DNA of 64,000 nt from Zarea fungicola (GCA_900169235.1 FWCC01000009.1:79883-143882), one strand, 5' to 3'; positions 10,797 to 22,839 are shown, counted from the stretch's first letter. Notes: generated by a model not told the origin, from the letters alone. Numbers and translations are program-made.

Positions 10797-11246
10797 TCAA
10801 GACAATTTGGCAAGGCTGAACGGTCTCTCGCAGTCCGTGGCCATTGCTGGTATCGCAATAACGACCAGCGCCAGCTGACTGAGCACCGGCAATGACCCTT
10901 GGTGTGTCATCCACCAATTGATCGGGTCATCCGTTTCCTGAGTTCCTGTCCGCATACATCCATCAAGCTCACTGCCCCTTGCTGTCCCCCTACACATTCT
11001 ACTCATGACCCACTGCCTGAAATCACAGGCTTCGGATAGCTTCTCGCCGGTTACCGGGGTGCTTACAGGCCCATTAGCAGTGTGCTTCCAGGGATCAGGT
11101 GGCGTCAGCCCGCGGTACCACTTGCTAATGTATCTGGATACCCCTGTCTTGGCATCTCGTACCCAGACAAGCTGCTCCTCCGTTGCCCAATTCACCTCTA
11201 GGTATCGGATACCCAGCCCAGGATCAGACATCTCAATAATGAACAT
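10797..11246 (-). pseudogene. hAT transposase C-terminal relic
   Basis: An open frame of 149 residues ending in the hAT dimerisation domain: DDPINWWMTHQG, then MATDCERPFSLAKL. The upstream catalytic part is missing or out of frame, although short frames up to about 11383 may belong to it. It shares its signature with the fragment at 3436-3624. Confidence 0.7.
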
Positions 11247-12006
11247 TCCAGGAATGTCGTAAGAGGAAATTGCGGCAATACACTGCTACTGAAGCATCCA
11301 TGTTTGAAAAGCTGGATTGTTGCTATGAGGCATAGCGAGCATCGGCGGCTATTATCGTCAGAACTCTTTAACTGGAACTTCACCGAACAAGCGGGGAGCG
11401 CTCGGGTCGAAACTCGCCAAGCGCATGCTCTCCGCCAGGGTGGAATTGCTTACGCCCAGCGATACGACCTGAACAAAGACCCTCTTTTACACATCTGCTA
11501 AACGCGGGCATGGGTTGTTTGGTGAACCGCGTTTAGAAGGCATAAGCTGTCCACCGTCGTTGCTGGTTGCTTGGATGGTTGCCGCGCGAAAGCTTCACGG
11601 CTCAGGGGTTCTTCGCTAACAGCAGCGCCGAAGCTTGAACAAATCTAGAAAGTCTTCGACGCAATGAAACACCGAATAAGCCGCGCACTAAACAGCTCAA
11701 AAGAAACCAGTTTTAGGGTTCGAGAAGAATATCGCATCTCTTGGGCGTTACGACGGGTAGCGTCATAGAAGACGGCTACTGTGTCGCGCGATGCAGCCAA
11801 GAGCGCACGGTGCGACAACAGACAAATCGGCTCTACCCAACAAGGGAACTGTTTTGCAGCCTAACGGCGGCCGAATAGGGTGATTACCCGTTCGCTATTA
11901 TCCAGCGAACAGCTACGCAACCTTGAAGCGTCTCACTCCTCTCTGTTTTTGCTCCTATTTTCCTTTGTCCGTCCTCTGGGCAACATAAACTTTTATATAG
12001 ATTACC
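11247..12006. other. Gene-free stretch with a hairpin
   Basis: No gene recognised. A perfect 10-bp inverted repeat, CTAAACGCGG (11498-11507) and CCGCGTTTAG (11527-11536), encloses a 19-nt loop. It is of unknown origin. Confidence 0.5.
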
Positions 12007-12240
12007 TAGAACAAACCCCTGGTGTTCCCGAATGCACATAGCGGACGTTGCAACTTGCTGGTGGAGAGAATATTACTTAGATACGGATACTAGTACCCGA
12101 ATATTAGTTACTCATGGGTGACGGATCTGAGGATCACTCTTTAATAACTTAGCGGGTACGGTTACCCGAAAGCCGCACAAGCTGAATTCAGACATATTCA
12201 TTGTATTTATTTTGTACGCAAGAATAGAGGAAAGTACCAT
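12007..12240. repeat. Dispersed repeat B, copy 1, with two gapped palindromes
   Basis: Aligns over about 230 bp with 37469-37712: it starts ACCTAGAACAA, shares GTACCCGAATATTAG and ends AATAGAGGAAAG. It carries two copies of the CGGGTAC-NN-GTACCCG palindrome at 12084-12099 and 12153-12168. It lies directly upstream of the secreted-protein gene at 12431 and probably forms its upstream promoter. Confidence 0.6.
12153..12168. promoter_or_regulatory. Gapped palindrome CGGGTAC-NN-GTACCCG
   Basis: Reads CGGGTACGGTTACCCG with one arm mismatch. It lies 263 bp upstream of the ATG at 12431, and a TATA-like ATGTATAAAAGG follows at about 12250. Confidence 0.5.
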
Positions 12241-12430
12241 CTCTCGAGTTATGTATAAAAGGTGGAATTTTCTAGCCCATTAGTTCTATACTAGCCACCA
12301 ACTACATCACTACCACCCTAGTCCAAATAAAACCACAAAGACCTTTCTACCATCTTATCCACTACTGGTATGTTTCAGAACACTATCCTTAACAGTCACA
12401 CAAAGGTACTAACATTTTACAGTATCAATC

Positions 12431-13072
12431 ATGCTTTGGTATAAAGCTTCTGTGGTAATAGCTACCATTTGCAGCAGTGTGCAGGGTTTACCAACAATCG
12501 AGCAACCTGTTGACGCCGCGGCATTGGAAGAACGCGCTAGAGTCCATGTGTTCGGCAATGCAGTTTCTGTTGTTGGTGGCATAATTGCAAACAATGCTTT
12601 GGGTGATGCTTTCCATCAAAGCGGACAGGCTATTGCGGAGGGCTGGGTTGCGGCTATTGCCGACCAGATACATCCCCACAATCTCTTATCCTCTCGGGGC
12701 TTATGGGTGCCACAGGTTGGGCAGAGTGGGCTTTCGTGCTGGACCGTATCTGCTATCTACGTGTTCGGGGGCCCGTCTAGCGTTGCTGACGCAGCAGCTG
12801 AAAGCTTTGCTGCCAGTGTGAGAGGTCTCTTGGGTCGACGCTCGCTTAACGGCATTGCATTGGCTGATGTCTACCGATCAGACGTGGACTTACCTGCCGA
12901 TCACAGCGTTTTCGGCAATTTTTTGGCTGATGGTTCTGGTGTGAAGTCTAGGGATATTGGGCATTGCCACAACCCGAGTTTTGATTTCACGCACGACCAA
13001 AGCAATTCTGCGCTTTGCCTGCCTCAGGGTAGTGACATTAGATTCCCGACCAGCAATTCGGTTTACTGCTAG
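12431..13072 (+). CDS. Predicted secreted protein, unrecognised, 213 aa
   Basis: A single open frame with a signal peptide (residues 1-19, core SVVIATICSSVQG). The mature part is Ala/Val/Gly-rich at its start (FGNAVSVVGGIIANNALG), has a dibasic RR near residue 135 and a C-terminal third with three cysteines (GHCHNP, ALCLPQ and a terminal C); a fourth lies near residue 100. I do not recognise a family. The 5' leader appears to hold an intron at 12368-12422 (donor GTATGT, branch TACTAAC, acceptor ACAG) ending 8 nt before the ATG, and there is a TATAAAA box near 12254; both support a real transcribed gene. Repeat B lies upstream. An effector-like role is inference. Confidence 0.65.
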   Translation: MLWYKASVVIATICSSVQGLPTIEQPVDAAALEERARVHVFGNAVSVVGGIIANNALGDAFHQSGQAIAEGWVAAIADQIHPHNLLSSRGLWVPQVGQSGLSCWTVSAIYVFGGPSSVADAAAESFAASVRGLLGRRSLNGIALADVYRSDVDLPADHSVFGNFLADGSGVKSRDIGHCHNPSFDFTHDQSNSALCLPQGSDIRFPTSNSVYC

Positions 13073-14803
13073 AATTGTGTTGACGCAGGAAGCGTTTAGG
13101 TTTTTCTCAGGCTAAGATTTGGTACTAGCGGCACAGCGTAGCTAGGATCAGACAGATAAGAAAATATATTCTTTTTTTCCTTTTTTAAACGCAATGCTTT
13201 ATATTATTGTGAGGGTTTGGGTGGCTTATTTAATCTATCTTGTTACAAAGAGGCATGCACCGCCACACTGGGTGTAACACAGCCCTAGAGCGGCAACTAT
13301 AGGTAGCTCACGCGAAGAAAAAGGGAGGACAAAGCGAACAGATAGACAGCTACACAAGGCCGCCTATCCTTAGGCACCTCCGTCAAAGCAGACAATGGGT
13401 ACAGCACTTTGGGTTGCAGCGTTAGTTGGTCATATCGAGATGCAGAGGCAGTTGTTTGTACATCCAGCTTGATAGTATTTATATATGTATTTTATATATT
13501 TAGTAGTATATACTTATTATACTATTACAGTGAGATACTCTATACTTATGGCACTAGATTCAATTAATGCCCTGGTAACAATAGTAGCTTCCAAGTTGGT
13601 TATTGAGATAAGAGAATAATCTAAAATACGACCGATTCTTGGTAGAAATTAAGTTTATAAGAAAATGCAGTCTACTGTGCTGGCTTAGTTTAAATTATCT
13701 ATTTTGTCGTCGACGAGCGCTTTTCACGAACATCTTTCCGAACTTGCAGACGCCAACAACCAATGGAATGCAAGCCTCCGGCGTAAAAGCTCTAGAGCAA
13801 GTATAGAGCTGAAGATTGAGACCTGTGGAGAACAAGACACTCGCAACCTGCGAACAATCGTTCGAAACCCAAACTCCTGCCTGCCTGAGATGCCAGGTTT
13901 GCCTTGGGTGCCAAATCATAGTCACTGACATCTTATAAAACGGCAGCTGCGGGTACATGCACCCATGGGGTGTTCATGTGTACGACTCTCTTGATTGCTA
14001 GTTCAGGACGGAGATAACGTAAATCCATGAGAAGTCGGATACAAGCAGGTAGGGAATAGAGTGTTGGGGTTAACGGATAAAGTTTCTGGTAGTATTTGTG
14101 GCAATTGAATTTTTGTCTTGCTTAACCCGGGCGCGACGCGAGTCTGATGACGGGGACGAGCTACGCCTCCTTGACTTCCATAGCGGCAACTTGTACACAC
14201 AAAGGCATCTTTCACCACAGAAGATCGGCTAAGCTGGGCAATAGCTCAGTTCGGATATAGAAGGTTTCTAGGCATAATAATTCCAATATGAGTTATGGAA
14301 ATATCGTTGTTAACACCTTTTCAGGTATGATATTCTCGGACATTATGGGTTTCGCTCCTTGCGTTTATTAAATCCGCCTAATCAGCGTCTTGTGAAAGAG
14401 TGGTCCGCCGTACCAAACACGGCAAGTAGGAGAAGATGAACAAGGTCCTAAACCTCGACTCTAGCATCATACAAGCACTACACCACAAAGTCAGAGACGG
14501 TAGTTTTGCGATGAGTCGTGAGGAATATTCCAAAGCTCAAACTATGCTCGATCAGTGCCGCATTTGCTGGTAGAGGTACAAGGCTTCGGCGGTTCGGACC
14601 TGACTTGATTGCTAACCCGAACGTGAGCTAACCAACTCAATGTTGAAGGGACCACTAATATACAGGAATTGATACTATATTACGAAACCTCTCGTATCTT
14701 TGCTAAACCAGAATTCATTTGTCAAGAAATAGAATCAATCTACGCAAAAATATCCGGACTCCTTAAAAAATAGGCACTAAGCACCAACACCAACTTCAAC
14801 AAA
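13073..14803. other. Gene-free, partly AT-rich region
   Basis: The stretch 13430-13690 is AT-rich with no coding signal. One palindrome copy lies at 13950-13965 (CGGGTACATGCACCCA), 839 bp upstream of the next gene. No RNA gene seen. Confidence 0.5.
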
Positions 14804-15620
14804 ATGTCACTATCCGGTAAGATTGCCCTCGTTACTGGGGGATCCAATGGTATTGGAAAGGCTTGTGTTCAACGCCTCGCACGACAAGGCGCTTGCGTCG
14901 CCATCAATTACAATCGCGACGCCGCAGCTGCTGATGCACTCGTTGAGTCAATTGGGTCCGACAAGGCCATTGCCATCCAAGCAGATGTGTCGTCTATTGC
15001 AGGTGTATCCACTGTGGTGGATGAGACGGTCAAGAAATTTGGACGGGTTGATATAGTCATGGCAAATGCCGGGATGATGTTGATGCGCGACGTTGAAAAT
15101 ACCCAGGAGCAGGACTTTGACCAGTGCTTCAACCTCAATGTCAAGGGGACTTACTTCTTGGCCCAGGTAAGCGCCCATTCGGAGCCTCACGCCAGGAATT
15201 GCTGAAAAAAAAAATGTTACTGATAGTCTGTTCCGTCAATAGAAGGCTGTACCTCATATGCCAAAGGGAGGCCGGATTATCTTCGTTTCCACTGGCGTTT
15301 GCCACTTTTCTACTGTGGCACCTGACTATCTGCTTTACGCCGCGACGAAGGGAGCTGTCGAGCAAATGACTCGTGTCATGTCCAAGGGGCTTGCGGCAAA
15401 GGGAATCACGGTCAATGCAGTCGGCCCAGGCCCAACCGCCACTGAGTTCTTCTTTAGAGGCAAGTCGCAGGCGATGGTTGACGGATTGGCAAAAGCGCAC
15501 CCCCTGGGTAGGCTCGGACAGCCCGATGACATTGCTGGCGTGGTCGCATTTTTTGCAGGAGATGACAGTCGCTGGGTGACTGGCCAGACGTATCTAGTTA
15601 ATGGAGGCCTGATGGTCTAG
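14804..15620 (+). CDS. Short-chain dehydrogenase/reductase (classical SDR)
   Basis: Exons 14804-15166 and 15243-15620 (donor GTAAGC, acceptor AATAG, phase 0) give 246 residues, standard for a classical SDR. Rossmann motif TGGSNGIGKA near the N-terminus binds NAD(P); NAG occurs in VMANAGMM; the active site reads VSTG ... YAATK; the C-terminus is VTGQTYLVNGG, as in 3-oxoacyl-ACP-reductase-like enzymes. The substrate cannot be told. The acidic and hydrophobic residues after beta-strand 2 (INYNRD) are ambiguous for cofactor choice. The gene is about 1.1 kb from the convergent GMC oxidoreductase; a shared pathway is possible but unproven. Confidence 0.9.
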
Positions 15621-16699
15621 AATTCCTACATCTGACAGGAGGTTGTTACGCCATGTTCTCACTGCGGTATATCGGGGTGGCGTAGCGAGTTTACGGTTAC
15701 AGCTACCCTACCAGTCCTCTCAAATACCTTAAGCAACAGTTGTGGAATGAAATGATTGGCATAATAGTCGTGCAGGCAAGTTCTAGCTATCTTGGATGGA
15801 TTGATTAGACTGCCGATTCAGAGACTTGGACTTGTGCGAGACATGGATTTCTTGTCAAGGGACGTTCTTTGCAGGGCGACCTGTCGGACTGTTTACAAGT
15901 CTGCCCGCTGTAAATTGGCGGTGATTCTAAGGCGAAAATAAGGAATGGTCATGCACAATGCGCCAGCAGAAGGGAAATGACGTGGGAGTCAGAGTCTACA
16001 GACTATTGTCCCGGCCGGGTACAAGCACCCGCCAAAGGAGACGGCCCAACTGGGTGGCGAGATCTGGGATATTCGGCCCAGTGTTTCCATAATGGCAAGG
16101 ACCCTTCCGGGTCTACTGTTCCACCTTGAGCCTCTGTTCCTATGGCGGACAGAGGGCTTCGGCCGAAATAAGGATGTGGCAATACAATACGAACACCGAA
16201 ATGATGCTGGCGTGTAACATTTATCGCAACAAATATAGGATAAAAAGATCCAAGGAAGAACTATTTAAGGAGACATTGTATAAATTTAAGGTTTTTCTAA
16301 CAAAACAGTGTTTTCTCTGCAGTTAAAGTTAATATGGCTGGTAGTAGCCTTTTATGCTAATATTATCAATATTAAGTTATCTAGGGTTTATTAAGTTAGT
16401 GATGGATGGGGCAGAATAGTTAGCTACTTGGGATTTCATCCGCCATTAGTATTTCTCCATGTGCCTCGTTACCATACTGGAGATTGAGAAACCAATATCC
16501 AATGTCATCTAAAGCTTCCATTTTCTGATGACTAGATCATGCACACTGGCGCTCAATTTGCCGTGGCACTCGCTGTTTCTCCGCTACCTACTGGCCAGCA
16601 GCTGAGAGCCGCCGAGCTCTTTCTGTTCCGTGCCCACTGGATACAAATTGACCGCATTGCATTGTCAAAGTCGTTTGCCAGGCCTGACAAACCGCCCGA
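15621..16699. other. Intergenic region between convergent SDR and GMC genes
   Basis: No gene seen. Palindrome copies at 16016-16031 (CGGGTACAAGCACCCG) and, weaker, 15694-15709 (CGGTTACAGCTACCCT). An AT-rich patch lies at 16200-16400. Confidence 0.5.
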
Positions 16700-18462
16700 C
16701 TACCCATCTAGTTTGTACTCGCCAATTAGTTTCTCTGCCGCAATCAACCCGACCTGATATGCTGTGCTTTGTGTATGCGCGCTATCCAGAATTAGACAAA
16801 ATAGACAACATGCATGATGATTACTTACTTGGGGGCAAACGGCAATACACTTGCATCTGCGATGCGTAAACCATTGACTCCAAAGACTCTCAGCGCAGAG
16901 TCTACGACGGCTTCATCCTCGGCCTGCGACTTTCCGACCCTGCAAGTACCACAAGGATGATTGATAGTAGTGCAATTTTCCCTCCAGTAGCTCAGAATAT
17001 CCGCGTCATTCTGGGTAAGAGGCTGCATGCCATCAATCGGTGTTAAAGCCATAATTTCCGTCGCTTGCTGACTGCCAGTTACCAGTGTTGCTGCCTTTGT
17101 GGCCTCCACTGCTGCACGGCGATCAAATGGATGGTTTAAAAAGTTTGGGTTGAGGGCGGCTGGCTTGGATGGGTCACCACTCTGCAATTCGACAGATCCC
17201 CGTGCTTGACCATTCAGAAGGACGACGTATATTGTAACCAGTTCGTCAGGTATGATGGATGTCATCAGATATTGAGGTGCCAGTCCGCTGGTGGCGATTT
17301 GGTAGTGCGGTGTTGTCGACCTGCAGAGCCGCCGGCGCTCCTCTTCGGGCAAGGCCGCAAACTCGCTACTTGTGAGCAGTTCCTGACTCTTGAAGTATCC
17401 AAGAACCATGGATTTCGCCACTTTGGTATATTCGCCCGTTCTGTATAGGTTCCATTCTTCGAGCGCAGATTTCTGGCGGATTTCATCCCGGAAAAAGTCT
17501 ACCGGGCTATTCTTCGATTGGGAACGTGTAAATCCAAGTGGAACAATGGAGTGGTCGCACAGATTCTTCCCGACGTAGGGATTGTTGTGAATAACCTTGA
17601 TGCCGAATCTAGAAAGCTGTGTTGCCGGGCCAATACCAGAGTGTAGCAAGATCTTTGGCGTATCAAAAGTCCCAGCGCAAAGAATCACTTCCTGAACACA
17701 CAACATCTGTTGTCCATCTATAAGCTCCACGCCGGCCACTTTATTCTCCCCAAACAGAAGACGCCTCACGGCAGAACCTGTTTGCAAATGTAAGTTCGGT
17801 GGTGCGTCAGTGAGAAGATCCGCAGCTGTAGACTTGATTCCCCGATACTCGGTGACTGGGCTAATGGAGACCCCAAGGGGGGAACCGCTGCCGATGTCAG
17901 GATTGATGCTATACCCGTTAGCTTTCCAAGTGTCGATTACATCAATCAAATGATGGTCGACAGCCTCAGAGTGGCTAACATGCAACGGCCCGCTTGAGCC
18001 ATGGATACCTGCCCTCGGACAAAGGTAGCCCTCCATGCCGGCTGGAGTATCAGAGTGATAATTCTCAAGGGCCTTCCACCGACGCTGAGCATTGGCCCAG
18101 TCCCAATCTTTATCATCTATTGTTTCGGAGATTTCCTCCCAGTCGTCCTTTGGTCCCTTTGTCCATGCAGAAAAGTTAACCAGGGTCGACCCTCCGACGG
18201 CTTTGCCGCGGTACAGAGCCAGCTCTCGGCCACCAAGTTGATCTTGAGGAGTGCTGGTGTATTGGTGTAAGATTTCCGCATTAGCGAGATTGTCAAATTT
18301 TCGGACAGCCATGCGGGAGCTAGGGTCTGTACCCAGATGCCCGACTTCCAATAGTAAAACACGGGGCCGCACGGCCGTCCTGGCGATATGTGTCGCTACG
18401 CTGCATCCCGCCGGCCCGGCGCCGACAACAATGAAATCATATAACTGGTCTCTATTCGTCAT
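16700..18462 (-). CDS. GMC-family FAD oxidoreductase
   Basis: Exon 1 is 18462-16829 and exon 2 is 16781-16700. The 47-nt intron (donor GTAAGT, branch region CTAAT, acceptor TAG) joins FAP to NAHTQSTAYQVG, the usual GMC C-terminal motif; unspliced the frame stops at once. The product is 571 residues. The start is the ATG of MTNRDQLYDF; the longer upstream frame begins at a non-ATG codon. Visible motifs: VVGAGPAG (FAD dinucleotide fold), GGRELALYRGKAVGGSTLVN (GMC signature region), CAGTFDTPKILLHSGIG (GMC signature 2) and NHPCGTC (active-site histidine region). No signal peptide. It would oxidise an alcohol or related group; the substrate is unknown. A palindrome copy lies 206 bp upstream. Confidence 0.92.
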
Positions 18463-19265
18463 TGTTACTTGCTGTGTGTTCTCTCTATCAACTGAGGCAA
18501 GGTGAATAGTCGAACTGGATTGGGTGTAGTAGTTCAACGAGAGAGGCTGATACACCTTATTAGCATACCTGTCAGCTCTATATATATCCTTCTATGTATA
18601 CAAAGAATTGCATCTATGTCTAGCATATAAAGTAAGGAAGCTAGCGGCAAAGCCATGAACTGAGACTCGGGTACTTGCTCCCGAATCGGTTTTACGCAAC
18701 AGGGTATGTAAACTCCGGGCGGAACTCGCCTCCTCCGGAACGTATGACCGCCAATGGTGACTTTGCGGGAGTATTGCCACGTTTTGGGTTGTCATATGAC
18801 CAAGGACGAGGAACAAGCAAGGTTAATGCGCGCATTTGCGGTATAGAGTGGGAAATCAGTAAAGTAAAGAAATTGATGGCTTTAGGTTAAACAGTTGTGC
18901 ACAGTGGACGACACCACCTGTGCACTACTCCATGCCAACAGTCCTTCCAAATAGATAGTATCAGCCGCCCCTCTCTTTTTCTCACAAAAAAAAAAAGTCT
19001 TCTATTTTCATTGCTAACAGCTTTTTTGGCGCGTTCAATTCTTCTATAGGTACACCCCTCTAAACAAAGCATTGTCAGTTGAGGCTCATCTGCTCCCTCA
19101 AGTCAATGTCTCCTTAAGGCTTGTCCGCCCTAAGTATAAACTGCGCAAACGTACAACCTTGACGTGATTCAAACAGATGATTGTATACCCTCTATGATTT
19201 ACAAATTTTAACACTCAGAGTTATTACCAGGCTGCAAGGGGTAACTGGTTTCTGGAAAGTTCCCG
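18463..19265. promoter_or_regulatory. GMC upstream region with a gapped palindrome
   Basis: Palindrome CGGGTACTTGCTCCCG at 18668-18683, 206 bp upstream of the GMC start; the identical 16-mer occurs at 2142-2157. No gene in the rest of this stretch. Confidence 0.5.
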
Positions 19266-21160
19266 CTATACCAAACTAGAGTTCCTTTGTTCCGCCCTAG
19301 CACTACAGGGTGGGATATGCTGAGCACACAGTGAAAAAGCCAGCAAGAATAATAACAGCGGCAAAGTCCAAGCACTCGAGCCCAAGATCTTTGCAGCGTC
19401 TGTTAACACCATCGTGCTGCAAAGCACCAAGCCTAGACCAAGAACAAATTTGGTGATGATGCTCCAAAGATGACCGTAGATCTCGTGTCGCCCTTTGCTG
19501 TGAGATAACCAGGATAAGACAGCAATAAAGATAAGAGCCAGTCCGAAAGATATGAAAAAGTATCCAAACACAAGGGAAAATACGTTAGAGTAAGCCTCGA
19601 CTATTTCCTTAGGACCTCTAGGCTCGCCGGTTTCTGTGGGAGGCTCGAAACCAAATCCATCAAGTATAAGCTTTAATAGACCAGTTGTAATATTCTGAAT
19701 ATTTGTTTGTGCCTCTATTTCCGTTACATTCGGATTGTTGATAGATGCAACTTCAGAAAGAAGAGACTCGAATTCATTCTGTGTGACCGGAAGACTAGGG
19801 TTGCTCAAGACACTGCTAACAGTTTCGTTGAGTACTTGGAGTACACTGTCGGCATCGGCTGTAAGAAGCGGATGAAATGTTGTGTTGATATACTCAGTAA
19901 TATGGTGCCAGGAAATAAACTGACTTATGCCTTCCATTACCAGAATAAGTGACATGTGAAATGGAAAGTGGAGGAAGGCCCAAATTTGTTGACGGATTGT
20001 ACCGAAGTGATCCCTCTGCACGTTATCAAAGTATAATTGATATAAAAGGTACTAGCATAAGTTAGAAAAATAGAAATATTTATCTGTGCTTGGCTTACAA
20101 TAATAAGCAGGGCAGATATTATTGTGCCAATCGTCGATGAGCTGAATTTAAAATCCAGATGCTCAATTTTGGTAATAGTCTCAGCGAGTCCAATGACGCC
20201 CTCTCCCAGCTAGAGAATAATTAGCTGCCTATTCTCTCTACTTCTCTGCTTGACTTACAATAATCAGTGTTAGGCAAGTCATTCGCTCAGTCAAATGAGT
20301 TCCTCTAAAGCTTAGAGCCTGCCATTTACCTGCAATAACAATCGCTACGGCGACCTCAAGCACAAGAATAACGTACCAAGCCTGGTAGGCATTGTGAGAG
20401 AGCTCATTTGCAAAGATAAAGGAAAGCGTAAGATACAGAGTAACCACGATAACCAACGATAAAAGAACTGCTGCCAGCGGGATTCGGGCTGTTCGATAGT
20501 TCCAGGAGAAGTACAGTGTTGAAGTATACTGTATGCCCAGAACGGTTCGACTTGCCATAAGGAGTAAGGAGAGCTGCTGTAGTATACCCCAAGGAGTTCG
20601 CTTTGGGTCATCGAATTGCGGGCCTATGCTAGCCAGCCCAACCATTACGCCAAAGTGACATACGTGAGCAAGGCGCTCAAAAAGACTATCCGTGGCGAAT
20701 CGCACATCGTACAATGTAACCTGGCCTATAATAGGTATTAGGCGAGCGTTGCTACCGTAGGGATTAGATACTTACACCACGTGAACCAAAGAATGCAGAA
20801 AAAGCCAATATAACCAGCTAGCTCTAGTGCAAGTTAGAAATATGACTACGCAAATGTGGCACAGGGAACAGTAACTTACTACTCGTACTATTAACCTGGT
20901 GTGAATTCGTGAAACTCGTGAGGTTGGCGACGAAGAAGAGATCAAAGAAGAGTTGGATGTTGGACTGTTCCTCATGGTGCTGAAATTGAGGATTCTTGAA
21001 AAGAGTTTCTTCACAGTCTTCGACCTGAGACTGTTCGTTGACTCTGGGCTGCGCGTCCTTGGAGTCGTACTGGTACCTATTAGTGACTTACGTGGCTGGT
21101 GCAGTGATCGGTAGTACGGACCAGCAGAGCACTGCTAATAAGTGGAAGACTTCGATACAT
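19266..21160 (-). CDS. LtrA-like multi-pass membrane protein
   Basis: Exons: 21160-21092 (inferred first exon), 21030-20880, 20823-20776, 20725-20259, 20209-20099 and 20051-19266; together they keep one frame of 543 residues. All introns are short with GTAAGT/GTAAG-type donors. Family-like landmarks: EQSNIQLFFDLFFVANLT at the N-terminus, WFTWCQVTLYDVRFATDS across two junctions, LIILGEGVIGLAETI across another, and YFDNVQRDHFGTIRQQ before the last part. This matches fungal proteins related to the low-temperature-requirement A family, integral membrane proteins of unknown activity. Many hydrophobic segments are present. The first exon and start codon are the least certain part; no in-frame ATG exists in the second exon. 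Confidence 0.8.
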
Positions 21161-22018
21161 AGTTATCGATGTGACCAGGTTGAACACCGTAATATATTAA
21201 CAAGCGGCAAGACACAAGACGCAAGAAGACGACAGGAGCGGATCAGCCTTTAAAAACCACAGAGGAGATATCAGCACAATGTTAAATATAACTGCCGTCG
21301 ATTCCGTTGACATTTTTCAAACTGTAGCATAGGTGCCGGCTTACTTGAAGATGGCTGTTATCCACAGTCCCGGACTGAGCACTGTTCCTCAAGACTGACT
21401 GCCAACCGCCGGAAGAAAGGTCACTCAATTCCCATGTACAACTGTATTAATACACATCACCAATACTGCCTAGAGGTCATGCCAACCCTCTCCCATGGCA
21501 GCCTAGCTATGATTAGGCAAGCTAACTAGTAAGTGTACTCCAGGTAACTAAGAGAGCGAGGCTAGGGATTAATTCCACATCATCACTTTGGCACTCGGGT
21601 GACATGGCTATTTTTAGTTAAGGACTACCAGTACAAAAAAAGCTGACGCTGTAACAGGCAACTTTTCTCAGTCGTCCGGCCACGACGATGACGACTGTTC
21701 GACTCGTCTACAGTGCCACCCGAAGCGCCGAATAGTTTCATTAAGCAGCGCTGTGGCGGGTGGGTGCCAGTACCCGCATCGCATTCTATTGCGGGGGAGG
21801 ATAATTTTAGCCAGGGGCCAAAACGGATGGCTGGGCGCCGTATCACTGTAAGCACCAAGTTATGTGCACACGGGTACCGCTACCCGCAATCCGCTAACTG
21901 ATGGCTGCCGTATTGGCCGGCATCATTCCGTACAATGCCAAGGCACTAACTAGCTGGAGTGGATGCAAGCGGGAGTTGAGCGCTGTGGCAGCGTTCGCCT
22001 TTAACAAGGGACATTATA
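21161..22018. promoter_or_regulatory. Intergenic region with two gapped palindromes
   Basis: Copies at 21761-21776 (TGGGTGCCAGTACCCG) and 21871-21886 (CGGGTACCGCTACCCG), 110 bp apart and 600-711 bp upstream of the inferred LtrA-like start. No gene seen. Confidence 0.45.
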
Positions 22019-22499
22019 ACTACACGCACCCACTCCTGCATAGTAGGTGCTCACCACCTTTATAACCACCGTACTACTATTACCACCTCACTATAACCTT
22101 CTAACTTTAATATATTATTACTACTATAAATTTTAAAAAATAATTATATAAGTAATAAGATTTTAATTACCTTATACTTATAAGAACTTAAAAAAACCCT
22201 AACCTACTAATTAATATAAAGAAATATGATAGTACCTATTTAAAGCTTTAGTATTATATTAAAAGAATTTTAATACCTAGAAGTTAATATTATATTAATA
22301 TAAACCTTTTAAAAGGTAAAGAAGTTAGTCTTTTAATTTTAATTAAGTACTTAAATAACCTTCATTTTTAATATAAGAGGATTATATTATTTCTATTACT
22401 AGATAAAATAAAGATTTATTTTATATTTTATAGTATATTAGGGCGAAAGACTAGCTAATTCTAAACGCTCCTTAGAGCCTTCTTCTAAGTAGATATTAA

Positions 22500-22839
22500 T
22501 GTTACGGTTAGTGCCTACTAGATTGTTATAGTAAGGGTGACTAGAAATTATCTATATTTACTTAAGGAGAAGAAGGGTGTAACAAACCGTTGTGGCGGCA
22601 CTGCTCTGCGCTATATATACTGCTATTACGCCTACTATTGTTGCTAGAATCGCTTCAATAGCCCATAACCTTTTGCTCCGTGGCCTGACGGCATAGGCGT
22701 TCGTCACAAAGGGTCTAACTAGCTATAAGGTTACTATGAGTTCCTATAGGGGTAGCTATGAGATCCCTGTTGGCTTTACTGTATATATAATGTTCGCGGC
22801 GCAGTCGCGTACCTTTTAGCCAGGCCTAGGCCTGTGACA
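22500..22839 (-). repeat. Solo LTR of the gypsy family found at 58929
   Basis: On the minus strand it begins TGTCACAGGCCTAGGCC, followed by GCGACTGCGCCGCG and ACATTATATA, and continues through CTTCTCCTTAAGTAAATATAG. The same blocks occur in the 5' LTR at 58929 and the 3' LTR at 63919. At about 340 bp it is a more complete copy than the gapped 5' LTR. No matching target duplication flanks it. Confidence 0.7.
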
